Notes: generated by a model from the sequence alone, not told the origin. DNA of 64,000 nt from JALOOX01 sp964557955 (GCA_964557955.1 CAZLCS010000008.1:62001-126000); one strand, 5' to 3'; positions 44,309-53,443 are shown, numbered from the stretch's first letter. A program made the numbers and translations.

Positions 44309-44518
44309 ATGGAAAAACGCACGAACATTGTCCTCGATGAAAACCTGGTCGAAGCCGCCCTGGAAATGACGGGTCTCAAGAGCCGTCGAGCCTTGATCGA
44401 CTACGCTCTTCGGGAGCTTCTGCGAAGAGAGTCGCAGAAGAAAGTTCTCGAGCTCAAAGGCACCGTCCACTGGGAAGGTGACCTTTCGTCCATGCGCCGG
44501 AAGAGAGAATTGGAATGA
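44309..44518 (+). CDS. vapB: VapB-type antitoxin
   Basis: A 69-residue protein with a ribbon-helix-helix-like start (MEKRTNIVLDENLVEAALEM, then TGLKSRRALIDYALRELLRR), typical of antitoxins paired with PIN toxins. The start at 44309 has GGAGAG at good spacing; an in-frame ATG at 44234 overlapping nfo lacks one. The C-terminal tail (ELKGTVHWEGDLSSMRRKR) is the toxin-binding part. Its stop overlaps the toxin start (ATGA). It would bind and neutralise VapC and repress the operon. Confidence 0.85.
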   Translation: MEKRTNIVLDENLVEAALEMTGLKSRRALIDYALRELLRRESQKKVLELKGTVHWEGDLSSMRRKRELE

Positions 44519-44928
44519 CGCTTGCGGACACTTCGGTATGGATCGATTTCTTTGCGGTGTGCAATACCGCTCAGGTGAGGATCCTCGAATCTCTCATCGA
44601 CGAAGGGTAAGACCTTTGCCTCTGTGGGGTGGTTCTCAGTGAAGTGCTGCAGGGCATCGGGGATGAAAGGGAATACAGGAAAACGGAATCAGCACTGGCG
44701 GGCCTTATCTTCCTTCCCATGAACCGGTCCACATTCCTTCTGGCTGCCGAAACCTATCGCAACCTCCGTTCACGAGGGATCACCATAAGAAATTCAGTCG
44801 ATTGCATGATCGCTGCAGTATGCATGGAGAACAGGGCCCAACTGCTGCACAACGACAGGGATTTCGACTATATCGCCAACGCTTCAGATATACTCGTCAT
44901 TTCCATCCAGGACGGAGACCTTGGTTAG
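44515..44928 (+). pseudogene. vapC: VapC-type PIN toxin interrupted by an in-frame TAA
   Basis: Reading from the ATG at 44515, which overlaps the vapB stop, gives MTLADTSVWIDFFAV and so on to codon 32, a TAA at 44608-44610. The same frame then continues for another 106 codons with a normal PIN-domain sequence (GVVLSEVLQGI, NSVDCMIAAV, HNDRDFDYIA) to a stop at 44928. All catalytic acids (Asp5, Glu of SEVLQG, Asp of SVDC, Asp of NDRDFD) are kept. The interrupted position (IDEG-stop-DLCLCG) often holds a charged residue in this family; a single G-to-T change of GAA would explain it. No frameshift is needed. The toxin is thus inactive, unless readthrough or reinitiation at GTG 44629 occurs. Confidence 0.85.
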
Positions 44929-44955
44929 CGAGATGCGTCTCCCCCTCCCGCCCCC

Positions 44956-46425
44956 TCACTCGGCCCGATTCGCCGCGACCTTCTGAATTCCCATGGCTGC
45001 CAGTGGCAGCGAGATCTCAATGGTCGGGTACAGCCCTTTCAAGGTTCCGGCCGGATAGGGCTGAATGATGTTGAAGGAGATCTGCTGGGCCTTCTGGGCA
45101 TGTCCTCGGTTGTTGCTGCCGTCAAAATAAGCGCCGTTGGCCTCGAGGATGTGCTCGATCCGGTGCTGAAAGGCATCCACGAACCTTCGGCCGCTCCCCT
45201 GAAAAATCATGGCCCCATGCACCAGCTCCCCTTCGGCTTGAGCCACCTTCTCGAGGGGCAGGCTGTGTCGAGCCAGATCCTTTCGGTTCCGGATGAATCC
45301 CCAGACGAGATGACCAGGAGGAACTTCCAGGGGCTCCTGCAGGTCGACGATCGTGTGGGGCATGACGATGCTCCCGGCGCCGATGCTCAGTGGAATCTCC
45401 GGTCGGCCCTGCAGGAACGAATTGAACCCCACGAACACCTTTTCGCCGAGGTTCGCATGAATGATCTTGCCCCCGTGTGCCGTGATGTTATTTCCTTCCA
45501 GGCGCGAATCCACGATGTAGCAGTTTTCCTGGGCGTTGGATCCCTTGCCCAGCCAGGCGTCCTCCAGATAGGCCCTCTGAGCGACCAGAACATTCTCGCT
45601 GATGCTCGTGTTACCGCTGACCACGGCATAGCGGCTCAACGATGCACCGGCAGGCACGGGAATGGGGGGCCTATATTCCACCATCTCGAAGGCGGATTCG
45701 AATTTCGGCTTCCTGGATTCGACAAAGTCCATGAATATGCCCGTCGGTTGCTTGCCGGGCTCGAGATCCACGTACTCTTTCAGATCCTCCGGGTGAAAGC
45801 GATAGCTGAACGAGAAATCCCCGGGAGCACGGATGATGATCTGGCCGGGATCGACGCGTCGATGAATGGCTTCCCCGGTCTGCACGTACGCAAAGGCCCC
45901 GATGACACAGTCGTGCACCGTCGTGAGGTCAATGGTGCTGAACGGCCCCAGGAAGGACCCCTCCACCGGCGACCCGTGTATGTTGGCATAGTGCATGGCG
46001 ACCGTGTTGAGGATGGTGAATTCCTCCGGGTTTTCCGGATCGTGGCTGTTGTTGTGCACGAGGGTCTTGACGAGAAAACTGTCGCGGATCAAGATCTTCT
46101 CGTCTTCATAAAGCGGCACCTCAAACCCGTCCTTCTTGAAAACTTCGCCCCTGGCTTTGAGCTCATCCCCCCGTATGTCACTCTTGTAAAGGACGGAATG
46201 CTCCACGACGCATTTGCCGAGAAAATAGCTGCCGGCGAGGCTGGCATTGTGGAAACGGAAGTAGAGGGGATGGTGGAGCGTCAGACCATAAAAGGCATAG
46301 AACTTCACAAACTTATCCGGCGGGATCAGATCGCTGACGTAAGGCTCCACGTCAAAGGAAGGTTCGCGAAGGTTCACATTGACCCGACCCATTACGCGTT
46401 GAATGAGTTTTTTCAAATGCTTCAT
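44956..46425 (-). CDS. Large left-handed beta-helix (hexapeptide-repeat) protein, putative transferase
   Basis: A 489-residue protein with repeated hexapeptide-type turns: ANIHGSPVEGSFLGPFSTID, DCVIGAFAYVQTGEAIHRRV, AVVSGNTSISENVLVAQRAY, DAWLGKGSNAQENCYIVDSR and LGEKVFVGFNSF. Such left-handed beta-helices are usual in acyl- and nucleotidyltransferases of cell-surface sugar pathways. No known transferase signature or partner gene is present, so the substrate is unknown. The N-terminal 40 residues are basic, then SDLIPPDKFVKFYAFYGLTL. It lies after the receiver genes on the same strand, 149 bp downstream. Confidence 0.75.
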   Translation of the reverse strand: MKHLKKLIQRVMGRVNVNLREPSFDVEPYVSDLIPPDKFVKFYAFYGLTLHHPLYFRFHNASLAGSYFLGKCVVEHSVLYKSDIRGDELKARGEVFKKDGFEVPLYEDEKILIRDSFLVKTLVHNNSHDPENPEEFTILNTVAMHYANIHGSPVEGSFLGPFSTIDLTTVHDCVIGAFAYVQTGEAIHRRVDPGQIIIRAPGDFSFSYRFHPEDLKEYVDLEPGKQPTGIFMDFVESRKPKFESAFEMVEYRPPIPVPAGASLSRYAVVSGNTSISENVLVAQRAYLEDAWLGKGSNAQENCYIVDSRLEGNNITAHGGKIIHANLGEKVFVGFNSFLQGRPEIPLSIGAGSIVMPHTIVDLQEPLEVPPGHLVWGFIRNRKDLARHSLPLEKVAQAEGELVHGAMIFQGSGRRFVDAFQHRIEHILEANGAYFDGSNNRGHAQKAQQISFNIIQPYPAGTLKGLYPTIEISLPLAAMGIQKVAANRAE

Positions 46426-46574
46426 GATGCATGTCCTTGTATCGAAGTCTCTGGCAAATCGGGACCGTCAGCCCTCTGCATGCCAGCCGGCTGAGCAGGC
46501 GCCGCACCTCTCTTCCGCCAACAACCGGCGCACCCGAGACCCGGTCATCCTCAGTGGATCCCGCGAACCAGCAA

Positions 46575-46982
46575 TCAGCCGTGCTTGGGAGGAACCCCAC
46601 TGGCCGCATCCCGGATCTTCGCGATGAGCTCCTCCAGATCACAGGGCTTGGTCAGATAGTCGTAGGCGCCGCTGGCGATGCCTTCCCTCGCTGCCGTTTC
46701 AGAACCATGTCCGGTGAGCATGATGACCGGCATTTCGGGATCCATCTTTTTGAAAATCTTCAGGACCTCAATACCGTCCATGTCCTCCATCTTCAGATCC
46801 AGCACCGTCACGTCGAATGTTCCCTTGCGCAGGGTCTGAATCCCTTCCGAACCGCTCAGGGCTGAAGTCACATCGATGCCCCGCCTGGCCATCCGTTTGG
46901 CCAGCACACTGACGTACCCCGCTTCGTCATCGACAATGAGCAGCTTGATGCGCTCAGAAGCTTCGGTCGCCTGCCCGGTCAT
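46575..46982 (-). CDS. Single-domain response regulator
   Basis: A 135-residue CheY-like receiver with acid pocket LLIVDDE, phospho-acceptor Asp in TVLDLKMEDMDG, Thr in MLTGHG and Lys in YLTKPCD. There is no output domain. It is the last gene of the anion-transport signalling island and starts 11 bp after the next receiver gene, so the two are probably translated from one mRNA. It would take a phosphate from the kinase encoded at 47512-49251 or a related kinase. Confidence 0.93.
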   Translation of the reverse strand: MTGQATEASERIKLLIVDDEAGYVSVLAKRMARRGIDVTSALSGSEGIQTLRKGTFDVTVLDLKMEDMDGIEVLKIFKKMDPEMPVIMLTGHGSETAAREGIASGAYDYLTKPCDLEELIAKIRDAASGVPPKHG

Positions 46983-46993
46983 ATCGTAAATCC

Positions 46994-47425
46994 TCAGTCG
47001 CCGCGGCGCAGAGCGATCTCATGAATCCGCGCCTGAGTGATCTTCTCTTCATGGGAAGCTTTCTTGCCCTTGGCCTCCTGCACCTTGCCGAGCAAAACCT
47101 CGATGTCGCAAGGCTTCATGAGATAATCGAAGGCGCCCAGCTTCATCCCTTCGATACCCGTCTCGATGGTGGCATGACCCGTCAGCATGATCACTTCCAC
47201 CAGGGGGTAGTCCTTCTTGATCTCTCTCAAGGTCTCGATACCGTCCATTCCGGGCATCTTGACGTCAAGGATCACCACGTCCACGTTTTTGTGCTTGAGG
47301 ACTTCCAACGCCTCCGGTCCACTGTAAGCCGTGAGAATCGTGAGATTCCTCTTGCTCAACCGCTTGGTCATGGTATCCACGAAGGGCACTTCATCGTCCA
47401 CCAGGAGAACGTTTGTCGACAACAT
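46994..47425 (-). CDS. Single-domain response regulator with helical tail
   Basis: A 143-residue receiver with VLLVDDE, VVILDVKMPGMDG (phospho-Asp), MLTGHAT and YLMKPCD. A 25-residue charged tail (SHEEKITQARIHEIALRRGD) follows the receiver. The receiver at 51995-52426 has a similar tail (QEDRIREAEIQRIMSTRGWG), which suggests a shared contact surface. No output domain. It lies 86 bp downstream of a dCache histidine kinase. Confidence 0.93.
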   Translation of the reverse strand: MLSTNVLLVDDEVPFVDTMTKRLSKRNLTILTAYSGPEALEVLKHKNVDVVILDVKMPGMDGIETLREIKKDYPLVEVIMLTGHATIETGIEGMKLGAFDYLMKPCDIEVLLGKVQEAKGKKASHEEKITQARIHEIALRRGD

Positions 47426-47511
47426 TGGCTTTCCTCCTCGTTGATTTGGAGAATCTTGAAGGGTTCACTCCTGAACTTATGGCTTCGTTCTTTGAATGCC
47501 TGAAGACCTCA

Positions 47512-49251
47512 TTACTTGTGAATGGGCAGATGGATGTGGAAGGTGGTTCCCAATCCGACGGCACTGTTGACCGTGATATCCCCGCCCAGCTTCTTCACGA
47601 TGCCGTAGCAGATGGAGAGTCCCAGCCCCGTCCCCTTGCCCACCGGCTTGGTGGTGAAGAAAGGGTCGAATATCCGCGGCAGGATGGCTTTGGGAATCCC
47701 ATGGCCAGTGTCCTGAACATCGACCACCACGTTCCCATCCTCTTTACGAGTAGTGATCACCACCTCACCCCCGCCTGTTCCAATGGCATCGATGGCATTG
47801 TTGATAAGATTGAGAAGCACCTGCTGCATTTCCGACGGCGAAGCAGCCACAACGGGCAGTGACGGATCCAGGTTGAGGGTCATCTTCACATTGCTGAACC
47901 GGGATCGCTGCTCCGAAACGCCCACGATCTCCTCGACGAGATCGTTCATCTGGACCTCTCGAACCCTTGGGTCGGTCCTCCGCGCAAAGCTCAGAAGCTT
48001 GTGGGTGATCTCCTTGCAACGCTCGCCCTGAATGCGGATCTGATCCAGGGCTCGTTTGAATTCCGTCAGGTTATCGCTCGCCTCGAATTCCTCTTCCTGC
48101 AGCAGATCACCGATCCAACCGGCTTCTTCCACCATGATGGCGATGGGATTGTTGATCTCATGGGCAATCCCTGCCGCCAGTTCGCCAACCGATGCCAGCT
48201 TGCCCGCTTCGATCACCTGCTCGTTCATCATCTCCTGTTCGCGGTCCGCCTCTTCGACGTGGTGCACCATGCGTGAAGCCAGCACAAAGGCCACCACCAC
48301 GATGCCAACGCCACCCACGAGGAAGATGAACAGCGCCAGCAGGCGGGTCTGGTACAGACTCCTGAAAGCGTCCGATTCATCCTGCTGATAGATGAGAATC
48401 CACTCGCCGCTCTTGAGAGGCGTCGTGACATAAATGAACTCACGGTCCCCCAGCTCCACTTTTCCGATGGCTGTATTATGGTCTGAAATATCTTCGCGAA
48501 GGGTGCTCATCGCCATCCTCTCGATCAGCGGGTGAATTCCCCCGCCCCAGGAAGCCCCGTTCTTCGACCGGGCCAGGAACTGCCGCAGCAGCTCTTCGCC
48601 CAGACCCGGCGCGATGAGGGGCCGCGTCTGAAATTCCCCTTCACGGTTGATGATAAAGGCCGATCCCGTCTCGCCGATCCGAATGCTCTCCACCAGGGAG
48701 TTGAACGCCTCGAAATCGATGGTGGCGCGCAGCAGCCATTCATGGCCGCTATCCTTTCGCTTCACGGCCACTATGAAGTGGGGTTGGCGCCGAAGGCCGA
48801 GAAAAACATCACTGATGAAGAAGTCCCGGGTGATGGCCTTCTTGAACCAGTCAGCCTCCGAATAATCCGCACGCTCCAGCTTGAGGGAGCCGGCGTAGGA
48901 AGTCTGAATGCCATCTTCGTTGACCACCCCAAGGTCGACGAACACCCCGCCGTAGGCTCTCTGGAGGGCGTTCAGCTTTTGTATGAGGAAAACCTCACTG
49001 CTCAACTGCTCGTAGGTGAAGGTGTTGGCGAGTGCCTGGATGAAGGCCAGCTTCTCACTGAGGAAAATGTTGATGTTCTGCTGATGCTTCTGTACCAGCT
49101 CGAGGAGGTGCGCCACCACCTTCTCGCGGTACGATGTTTCGAACCGATGGCCGACGATCCCGGAAATGAGCAGCAGGGGAGCGAAGGAAACCAGGATCAT
49201 GATCATCGCCATCTTCCTGGTCAAGGCCTGATAGTAGCGTCGATCTTCCAT
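47512..49251 (-). CDS. dCache sensor histidine kinase
   Basis: A 579-residue membrane kinase. One helix (about 14-33) leads to a periplasmic dCache sensor (about 35-300; VDLGVVNEDGIQTSYAGSL and WFKKAITRDFFISDVFLG). A second helix (about 308-332) follows, then a short linker and HisKA with His in AAGIAHEINNPIA. The ATPase domain has NAIDAIG (N box), DVQDTGHGIP and GKGTGLGLSICYG. It is clearly a paralogue of the kinase at 58266-59987. It lies downstream of the DASS transporter gene and upstream of two receivers, its likely targets. Confidence 0.94.
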   Translation of the reverse strand: MEDRRYYQALTRKMAMIMILVSFAPLLLISGIVGHRFETSYREKVVAHLLELVQKHQQNINIFLSEKLAFIQALANTFTYEQLSSEVFLIQKLNALQRAYGGVFVDLGVVNEDGIQTSYAGSLKLERADYSEADWFKKAITRDFFISDVFLGLRRQPHFIVAVKRKDSGHEWLLRATIDFEAFNSLVESIRIGETGSAFIINREGEFQTRPLIAPGLGEELLRQFLARSKNGASWGGGIHPLIERMAMSTLREDISDHNTAIGKVELGDREFIYVTTPLKSGEWILIYQQDESDAFRSLYQTRLLALFIFLVGGVGIVVVAFVLASRMVHHVEEADREQEMMNEQVIEAGKLASVGELAAGIAHEINNPIAIMVEEAGWIGDLLQEEEFEASDNLTEFKRALDQIRIQGERCKEITHKLLSFARRTDPRVREVQMNDLVEEIVGVSEQRSRFSNVKMTLNLDPSLPVVAASPSEMQQVLLNLINNAIDAIGTGGGEVVITTRKEDGNVVVDVQDTGHGIPKAILPRIFDPFFTTKPVGKGTGLGLSICYGIVKKLGGDITVNSAVGLGTTFHIHLPIHK

Positions 49252-49813
49252 ACTCCTGTTTCCTCTGTCCCCTGCATCCGCATGGTCGGCATTACACTGG
49301 CACCGCGAAACGGTTGCAGCTCACAACAGACCTGCGTTACGCGAAGACCCAGCCAACCCCCTTGCGGCTGACACGTGCTGTCCCATGGGTCTTGGCCGGC
49401 TCCTCGGCCGTGTAGAGGATATGATATCCCAGTTTGATAAGGGAGTCCTGTACACCGCGGGCTGCTCTGCCTCCCCGCCAAGGACGCTCGTGCCCACAGC
49501 ATACAGATTTTTCATCTTTTCCGCCTTCTCCTTTCGCGGTATGCGACCATTGCAGGCAGCAGACGGAATGCATCAAACCGTCTATCTCAGGTAACGGAAA
49601 GACTCCGCTTGTGCCCACTTTCTCATAAACCATCATTAGCCCAGCCGCGCCGTGATGTCTAGCTTGGTCGCAACGAGACCGAGAGAATCCCTGCGGGATT
49701 GTACAAACCTTGGACCTCGAGGCTCCGGATCTTGGTGTGTGCCCCCCTCAGCCACTCTGATTCACCCAAGGGGGGATTCCGGGCTGCCTTGAGATCGACA
49801 ATCCATCACAACC
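49252..49813. other. Intergenic region, possible small unsupported frame
   Basis: About 560 bp between the DASS transporter and the kinase. A 99-codon minus-strand frame (49337-49636) with several cysteines (SVCCLQW, KSVCCGHERP) has no good ribosome site and no family match. It is the largest gap in the island, so it may hold a promoter for the kinase and receivers; none was identified. Confidence 0.4.
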
Positions 49814-51274
49814 TTACTTCAACGTGATGGGCATTCCCAACATGGGCCACAGAGTGAAAAGGGCGGCCGCCAAAACAATCAAGAGTACCACACTCATGAG
49901 GATGCCGTGCTTGAAGAACTCTCCCGTCGTGAATTGTCTGGATTCGTAGGCGATGGCATTGGGAGCCGCTCCGATGAGCAGAAAGAACGGCATACCGGCA
50001 ACGACCAGAGACGCATAGAGAATGACGTCGGGGGCCACGCCCAGGTACTTGGCGATGACGAGGGAAACCGGCAGAGAGATGGCTATGGCGGCCACGTTCA
50101 TGATGAAGTTCGTCATGGTGAGAACGAAGACGGAAATGCCCATGACGAACACGAACCAGTTGGCCTCCTTGAGCAGCCCCAGCCAGTTGACGGCCATCCA
50201 CTGGGCGGCTCCCGTCTGCCAGAGGCAGAACCCTATGCTCATGGCCCCGCTGAAGAGCAGGATGATGTTCCAGGGGATCTCCTCGAGCTCCCTGACCGTG
50301 AGCACCCGCAGAATAAAGAAGATGAGGGTCGAAACCAGCATGATGGCGGCCCGGTCCAGCGGCTTCAACAGGGGTACGAAAGACTGGACACCCATGACCA
50401 GCACAATGGCCAGAACGCATACGATGACGTAAATCTCGTCCCTGGTAATGGGCCCGAGCCGGGTGGACAGCTCCTTCACCCGCTCCTTGAGGCCGTCGAT
50501 CCTGTCTTTCTCTGGCTTCATGAAGATCATGAAATACACCCAGATCAGGAAGACCATCAGCCAGCCCACGACGAACATGTATTTGGTCAGCTCGAAGAAC
50601 CCTACATCATATCCCGTGAACTCCTTGTACATTCCCGCTGCAGCCGGGCCGCGGGCCGCACCGAGGAAGGTGACGATGCTGCCGGCCCCGGCGGCATACG
50701 CCATGCCCATGAAGATGGACTTGCCAAACCTGGTCTGTTTGTCGCCCTCGCCGTAGAGGTCGTTGATGGCGATGATGATGGGGAAGACCGTGGCGGCCGC
50801 CGCCGTGTGGGCCATGAAATGCGCCAGCCCCGCCGTCACCACGAGACAGCCGAGGAGGATCATGCTGGTGCGGTCGCCGACCACTTCGAGCATCTTGTAG
50901 GCCAGCCGCTTGGTGAGCCCGGTCTTCGTGAAGGCGAGCCCCACCACCACGGAGCCGAAGATGAACAGGACCGAGGGATCCATGAAGTCCCGAAAGGCTT
51001 CTTTGGCCGGGCGGATGGCGAACAGCGCCTGCATGACGCCGATGGCCAGGCTGGTGGCCCCGATGGGGATGACCTCGAACACCCACCAGATGCCCGCCAT
51101 GAGGAACAGAGCGATGGCCGCTTTGCCTTCGCGGGTGAGGTGAAATGCCTTGCCCGTCGGGTCCACGGCGTCCGCCCAGGGCGGCATGAAATAGATGCCC
51201 AGGAAAAGTCCGAGTCCCAGACACAGAAAAAAGATACGAGCCCAGTCTGTCTTCTTTTCAGTCGTTGCCGACAT
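49814..51274 (-). CDS. DASS/SLC13-family anion transporter
   Basis: A 486-residue inner-membrane protein with 11-13 helices. It has the family layout: IWWVFEVIPIGATSLAIGVM, FIFGSVVVGLAFTKTGL and ATVFPIIIAINDLYG in the first half. The second half has a matching repeat (IILLFSGAMSIGFCLWQTG, MTNFIMNVAAIAISLPV). Na+-dependent carriers of this family move dicarboxylates, sulfate or phosphate. In a probable sulfate reducer, placed with a SulP gene in one island, sulfate is a fair guess. GGAGGAG precedes the start. A CBS-domain gene lies 44 bp upstream. Confidence 0.88.
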   Translation of the reverse strand: MSATTEKKTDWARIFFLCLGLGLFLGIYFMPPWADAVDPTGKAFHLTREGKAAIALFLMAGIWWVFEVIPIGATSLAIGVMQALFAIRPAKEAFRDFMDPSVLFIFGSVVVGLAFTKTGLTKRLAYKMLEVVGDRTSMILLGCLVVTAGLAHFMAHTAAAATVFPIIIAINDLYGEGDKQTRFGKSIFMGMAYAAGAGSIVTFLGAARGPAAAGMYKEFTGYDVGFFELTKYMFVVGWLMVFLIWVYFMIFMKPEKDRIDGLKERVKELSTRLGPITRDEIYVIVCVLAIVLVMGVQSFVPLLKPLDRAAIMLVSTLIFFILRVLTVRELEEIPWNIILLFSGAMSIGFCLWQTGAAQWMAVNWLGLLKEANWFVFVMGISVFVLTMTNFIMNVAAIAISLPVSLVIAKYLGVAPDVILYASLVVAGMPFFLLIGAAPNAIAYESRQFTTGEFFKHGILMSVVLLIVLAAALFTLWPMLGMPITLK

Positions 51275-51318
51275 CGTTCGTCTCCTCCAAGCCGATGGTC
51301 CGCTTCAGACCCGTCACC

Positions 51319-51873
51319 CTATAGTTTGCAGGCCTTGACCCGCTCGCAGATCTCATTGAACACGTCGCTCAACCTGAGAATCCCGACGATCTCCCCCCCA
51401 CGGGTGACCAGCAGCGACGCCAGGTTCCCCATGACCAGCTGATGGATGGCCTGATCGAGAGTTGCATCTTCATCGACATACTCCCCCTCGGCCAAGGTCT
51501 GCATCATTTCCTTCACGTTCATCTCCGCAGCCTTCTTGCAGAGATCCTCCAGAGCGGTCCTGAAGAGCCCATAGTTGGTGAGCATGGACTTGATGAACTC
51601 GGGACTGAAACCGAAGCGCGAAGTCTCCTTCAGCTCACCGATGTGCTTGTACCGGGGCTCGATACCCCGCAGAATCGACCACCGGCTGAGCTTTCCGATG
51701 ACGCGTCCGCTCCTGTCGCATACCAGGATGGCGCAGTGCTTTTCACGGCCTGGATCGACGCTTTTCTGGGCGGCTTCGAGGGCCAGCACCGCGTCGTGCA
51801 GGGTGGCATCCTCCGAGACGGTGGCATAGTCGCTGAGGGGAACCATCAAATTTTTCACCGCTATGGATTGCAT
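51319..51873 (-). CDS. CBS-domain pair protein
   Basis: A 184-residue protein with two CBS motifs: the first about 1-75 (VKNLMVPLSDYATVSEDAT, VIGKLSRWSILRGI), the second about 112-180 (VKEMMQTLAEGEYVDEDAT, IVGILRLSDVFNEI). They are separated by a helical insert (about 80-112). CBS pairs bind adenine nucleotides and sense energy charge. It directly precedes the anion transporter gene, so it probably adjusts transport or the signalling to cell energy. GGGAGGG precedes the start. Confidence 0.88.
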   Translation of the reverse strand: MQSIAVKNLMVPLSDYATVSEDATLHDAVLALEAAQKSVDPGREKHCAILVCDRSGRVIGKLSRWSILRGIEPRYKHIGELKETSRFGFSPEFIKSMLTNYGLFRTALEDLCKKAAEMNVKEMMQTLAEGEYVDEDATLDQAIHQLVMGNLASLLVTRGGEIVGILRLSDVFNEICERVKACKL

Positions 51874-51994
51874 AGAGCCCTCCCAAGGAACAAAAATTGT
51901 ACGAATGCAACAATCGAATGACTCCAGAGATCTGACACTTGGAGATGCCGTGGCCCACTGGATTGACCGTTCGGGAGGACTCCCGGAAAGGCGC

Positions 51995-52426
51995 CTAGCC
52001 CCAGCCGCGCGTCGACATGATCCTCTGGATCTCTGCCTCGCGGATGCGGTCCTCCTGCTCGCTCTTGCGCTTGAAAGCCTTGACGAGCTTATCGATCAGG
52101 TCCTTCGTTTCGGTCGGTTTCATGAGGTAGTCGAAAGCGCCCAGCTTCATACCCTCCACGGCGGTTTCCACGGTGCCATGGCCCGTCAGCATGATCACTT
52201 CCACGATGGGCTTCATCTGCTTCATCTCCTGGAGGGTCGCAATGCCGTCTTTTCCCGGCATGAGGACGTCCAGCACCACCACATCGATGTTCGTCTCCTT
52301 GAGAACCGCCAGGGCCTCATCCCCCGAAAAAGCCTTGTAGACCTCGAAATCCCGGGTCTCAAGCCTTTCCGCCAGGACATCCGTGAACTCCTGCTCGTCA
52401 TCCACCAGCAAGACTCTGATCTTCAT
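51995..52426 (-). CDS. Single-domain response regulator with helical tail
   Basis: A 143-residue receiver with VLLVDDEQEF, VVVLDVLMPGKDG (phospho-Asp), MLTGHGT and YLMKPTET. The charged C-terminal tail (DRIREAEIQRIMSTRGWG) resembles that of the receiver at 46994-47425. No output domain is present. GGAGGGAAGG precedes the start. It lies between another receiver and the CBS gene. Confidence 0.93.
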   Translation of the reverse strand: MKIRVLLVDDEQEFTDVLAERLETRDFEVYKAFSGDEALAVLKETNIDVVVLDVLMPGKDGIATLQEMKQMKPIVEVIMLTGHGTVETAVEGMKLGAFDYLMKPTETKDLIDKLVKAFKRKSEQEDRIREAEIQRIMSTRGWG

Positions 52427-52467
52427 CCTTCCCTCCGCTTTGTCTGAGATCCCCGCCTTTTCAACCC

Positions 52468-52836
52468 TCAGCGTACAGCCGCTGCCCGGTTGAGAGCGGT
52501 TACCAGCTCCGTGATGTCCACCGGTTTCTGCAGATAATCAAAAACCCCCAAACGCATTGCCGCCTCGCAATCCTTCTCCGACCCGTGCCCTGTGAGCATG
52601 ATCACCTGAACCTGTGGAGAGACCTGTCGGGTCGTCCGAAGCACGTCCATGCCGTCCATGCCCGGCATCTTGAGATCCAGCACCATCAAGTCCGGCGCCG
52701 CTTCCTGGAGGATGCTGAGGGCCTGCTCGCCACTGAGCGCCACCACCACCTCGAAGCCGCGCAACCGGAGTCGCTCGGAAAGGGCCTGAACCAGCTCCTC
52801 TTCATCATCCACCAACAAAACTCTGAGATTGGACAT
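52468..52836 (-). CDS. Single-domain response regulator
   Basis: A 122-residue receiver with VLLVDDEEEL, LMVLDLKMPGMDG (phospho-Asp), MLTGHGSE and YLQKPVD. It ends directly after the receiver fold. The start at 52836 has GGAGAGG at good spacing. The frame is open upstream into the preceding gene, and an ATG at 52860 would overlap that gene's stop. The neighbouring gene upstream is a degenerate receiver. Confidence 0.92.
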   Translation of the reverse strand: MSNLRVLLVDDEEELVQALSERLRLRGFEVVVALSGEQALSILQEAAPDLMVLDLKMPGMDGMDVLRTTRQVSPQVQVIMLTGHGSEKDCEAAMRLGVFDYLQKPVDITELVTALNRAAAVR

Positions 52837-52852
52837 CCGGTCAACCTCTCCG

Positions 52853-53290
52853 TCAATCATTGCGCCCCTCCGTTCGGAGCGTTCGCCTGCTGACAGACTC
52901 ACGCTGCCATTTCCTCCTGCAAGCCTCCTGTATGCGGCGCAGCAGCGTTTCCACATCGAAAGGGACCAGAATCTCGTCGAAAGCTCCCAGCTTCATGCCC
53001 TCAATGCTCGCGGCCAGGGAGTGGCCCTCGGATGAGCTCAACAGGATGACTTCCACTGTGGGCCGAGACTCCTTAATCGTCCTGAGAAGCGCCAGGGCCA
53101 GCTGCCTGTCTCCCGTGAAGCCCAGCAGGACCACATCAAAGTCCTTCCGCAGGACCATATTGCGGGCTTCGGACTCCTGGCATGCCTCGTAGACCTTGTA
53201 GCGCTCGAGACGGAGACGCTCGGAGATGAGCTTCCGGAACGATTCGTCCGTTTCAACGACCAGGACCTTTGCGCCAACCACCCCCGCCAA
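52853..53290 (-). CDS. Degenerate receiver domain (pseudo-receiver)
   Basis: About 145 residues. The fold follows a receiver: AKVLVVETDESFRKLISERL, DFDVVLLGFTGDRQLA, VEVILLSSSEG, GAFDEILVPFD. The phospho-acceptor position reads VVLLG (Gly instead of Asp), the pocket DD is replaced by ETD, and the conserved Lys of xxKP reads LVPFD. It therefore cannot be phosphorylated in the usual way and may act as a fixed-state or partner-sensing module. The start is uncertain: TTG at 53290 (GAGGGAG upstream) or GTG at 53281. A sigma-54 promoter lies about 150 bp upstream. Confidence 0.75.
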   Translation of the reverse strand: MAGVVGAKVLVVETDESFRKLISERLRLERYKVYEACQESEARNMVLRKDFDVVLLGFTGDRQLALALLRTIKESRPTVEVILLSSSEGHSLAASIEGMKLGAFDEILVPFDVETLLRRIQEACRRKWQRESVSRRTLRTEGRND

Positions 53291-53443
53291 CTGGACTCCC
53301 TCATGTGCTCCCCCGCCATGGAGAAGCCGCCTCTGCAGAACGCCCGGGCGCCCCGCACAATTCCATGAACCGGATTTCAACGAATGACGGAATGTGCCGC
53401 CTGACCAGGGTCCAGAGGACCATGCCGGCGACACACCCTGTTT

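Noticed and set aside
46471..46485. Sigma-54-like element before the hexapeptide protein gene (minus strand TGGCATGCAGAGGGC)
   Set aside because: The GG-N10-GC spacing fits, but the -12 box (GGGC) is poor and no activator is linked; chance match is likely.
49337..49636. 99-codon minus-strand frame with cysteines
   Set aside because: Weak ribosome site and no recognisable domain; kept only as a note on the intergenic region.
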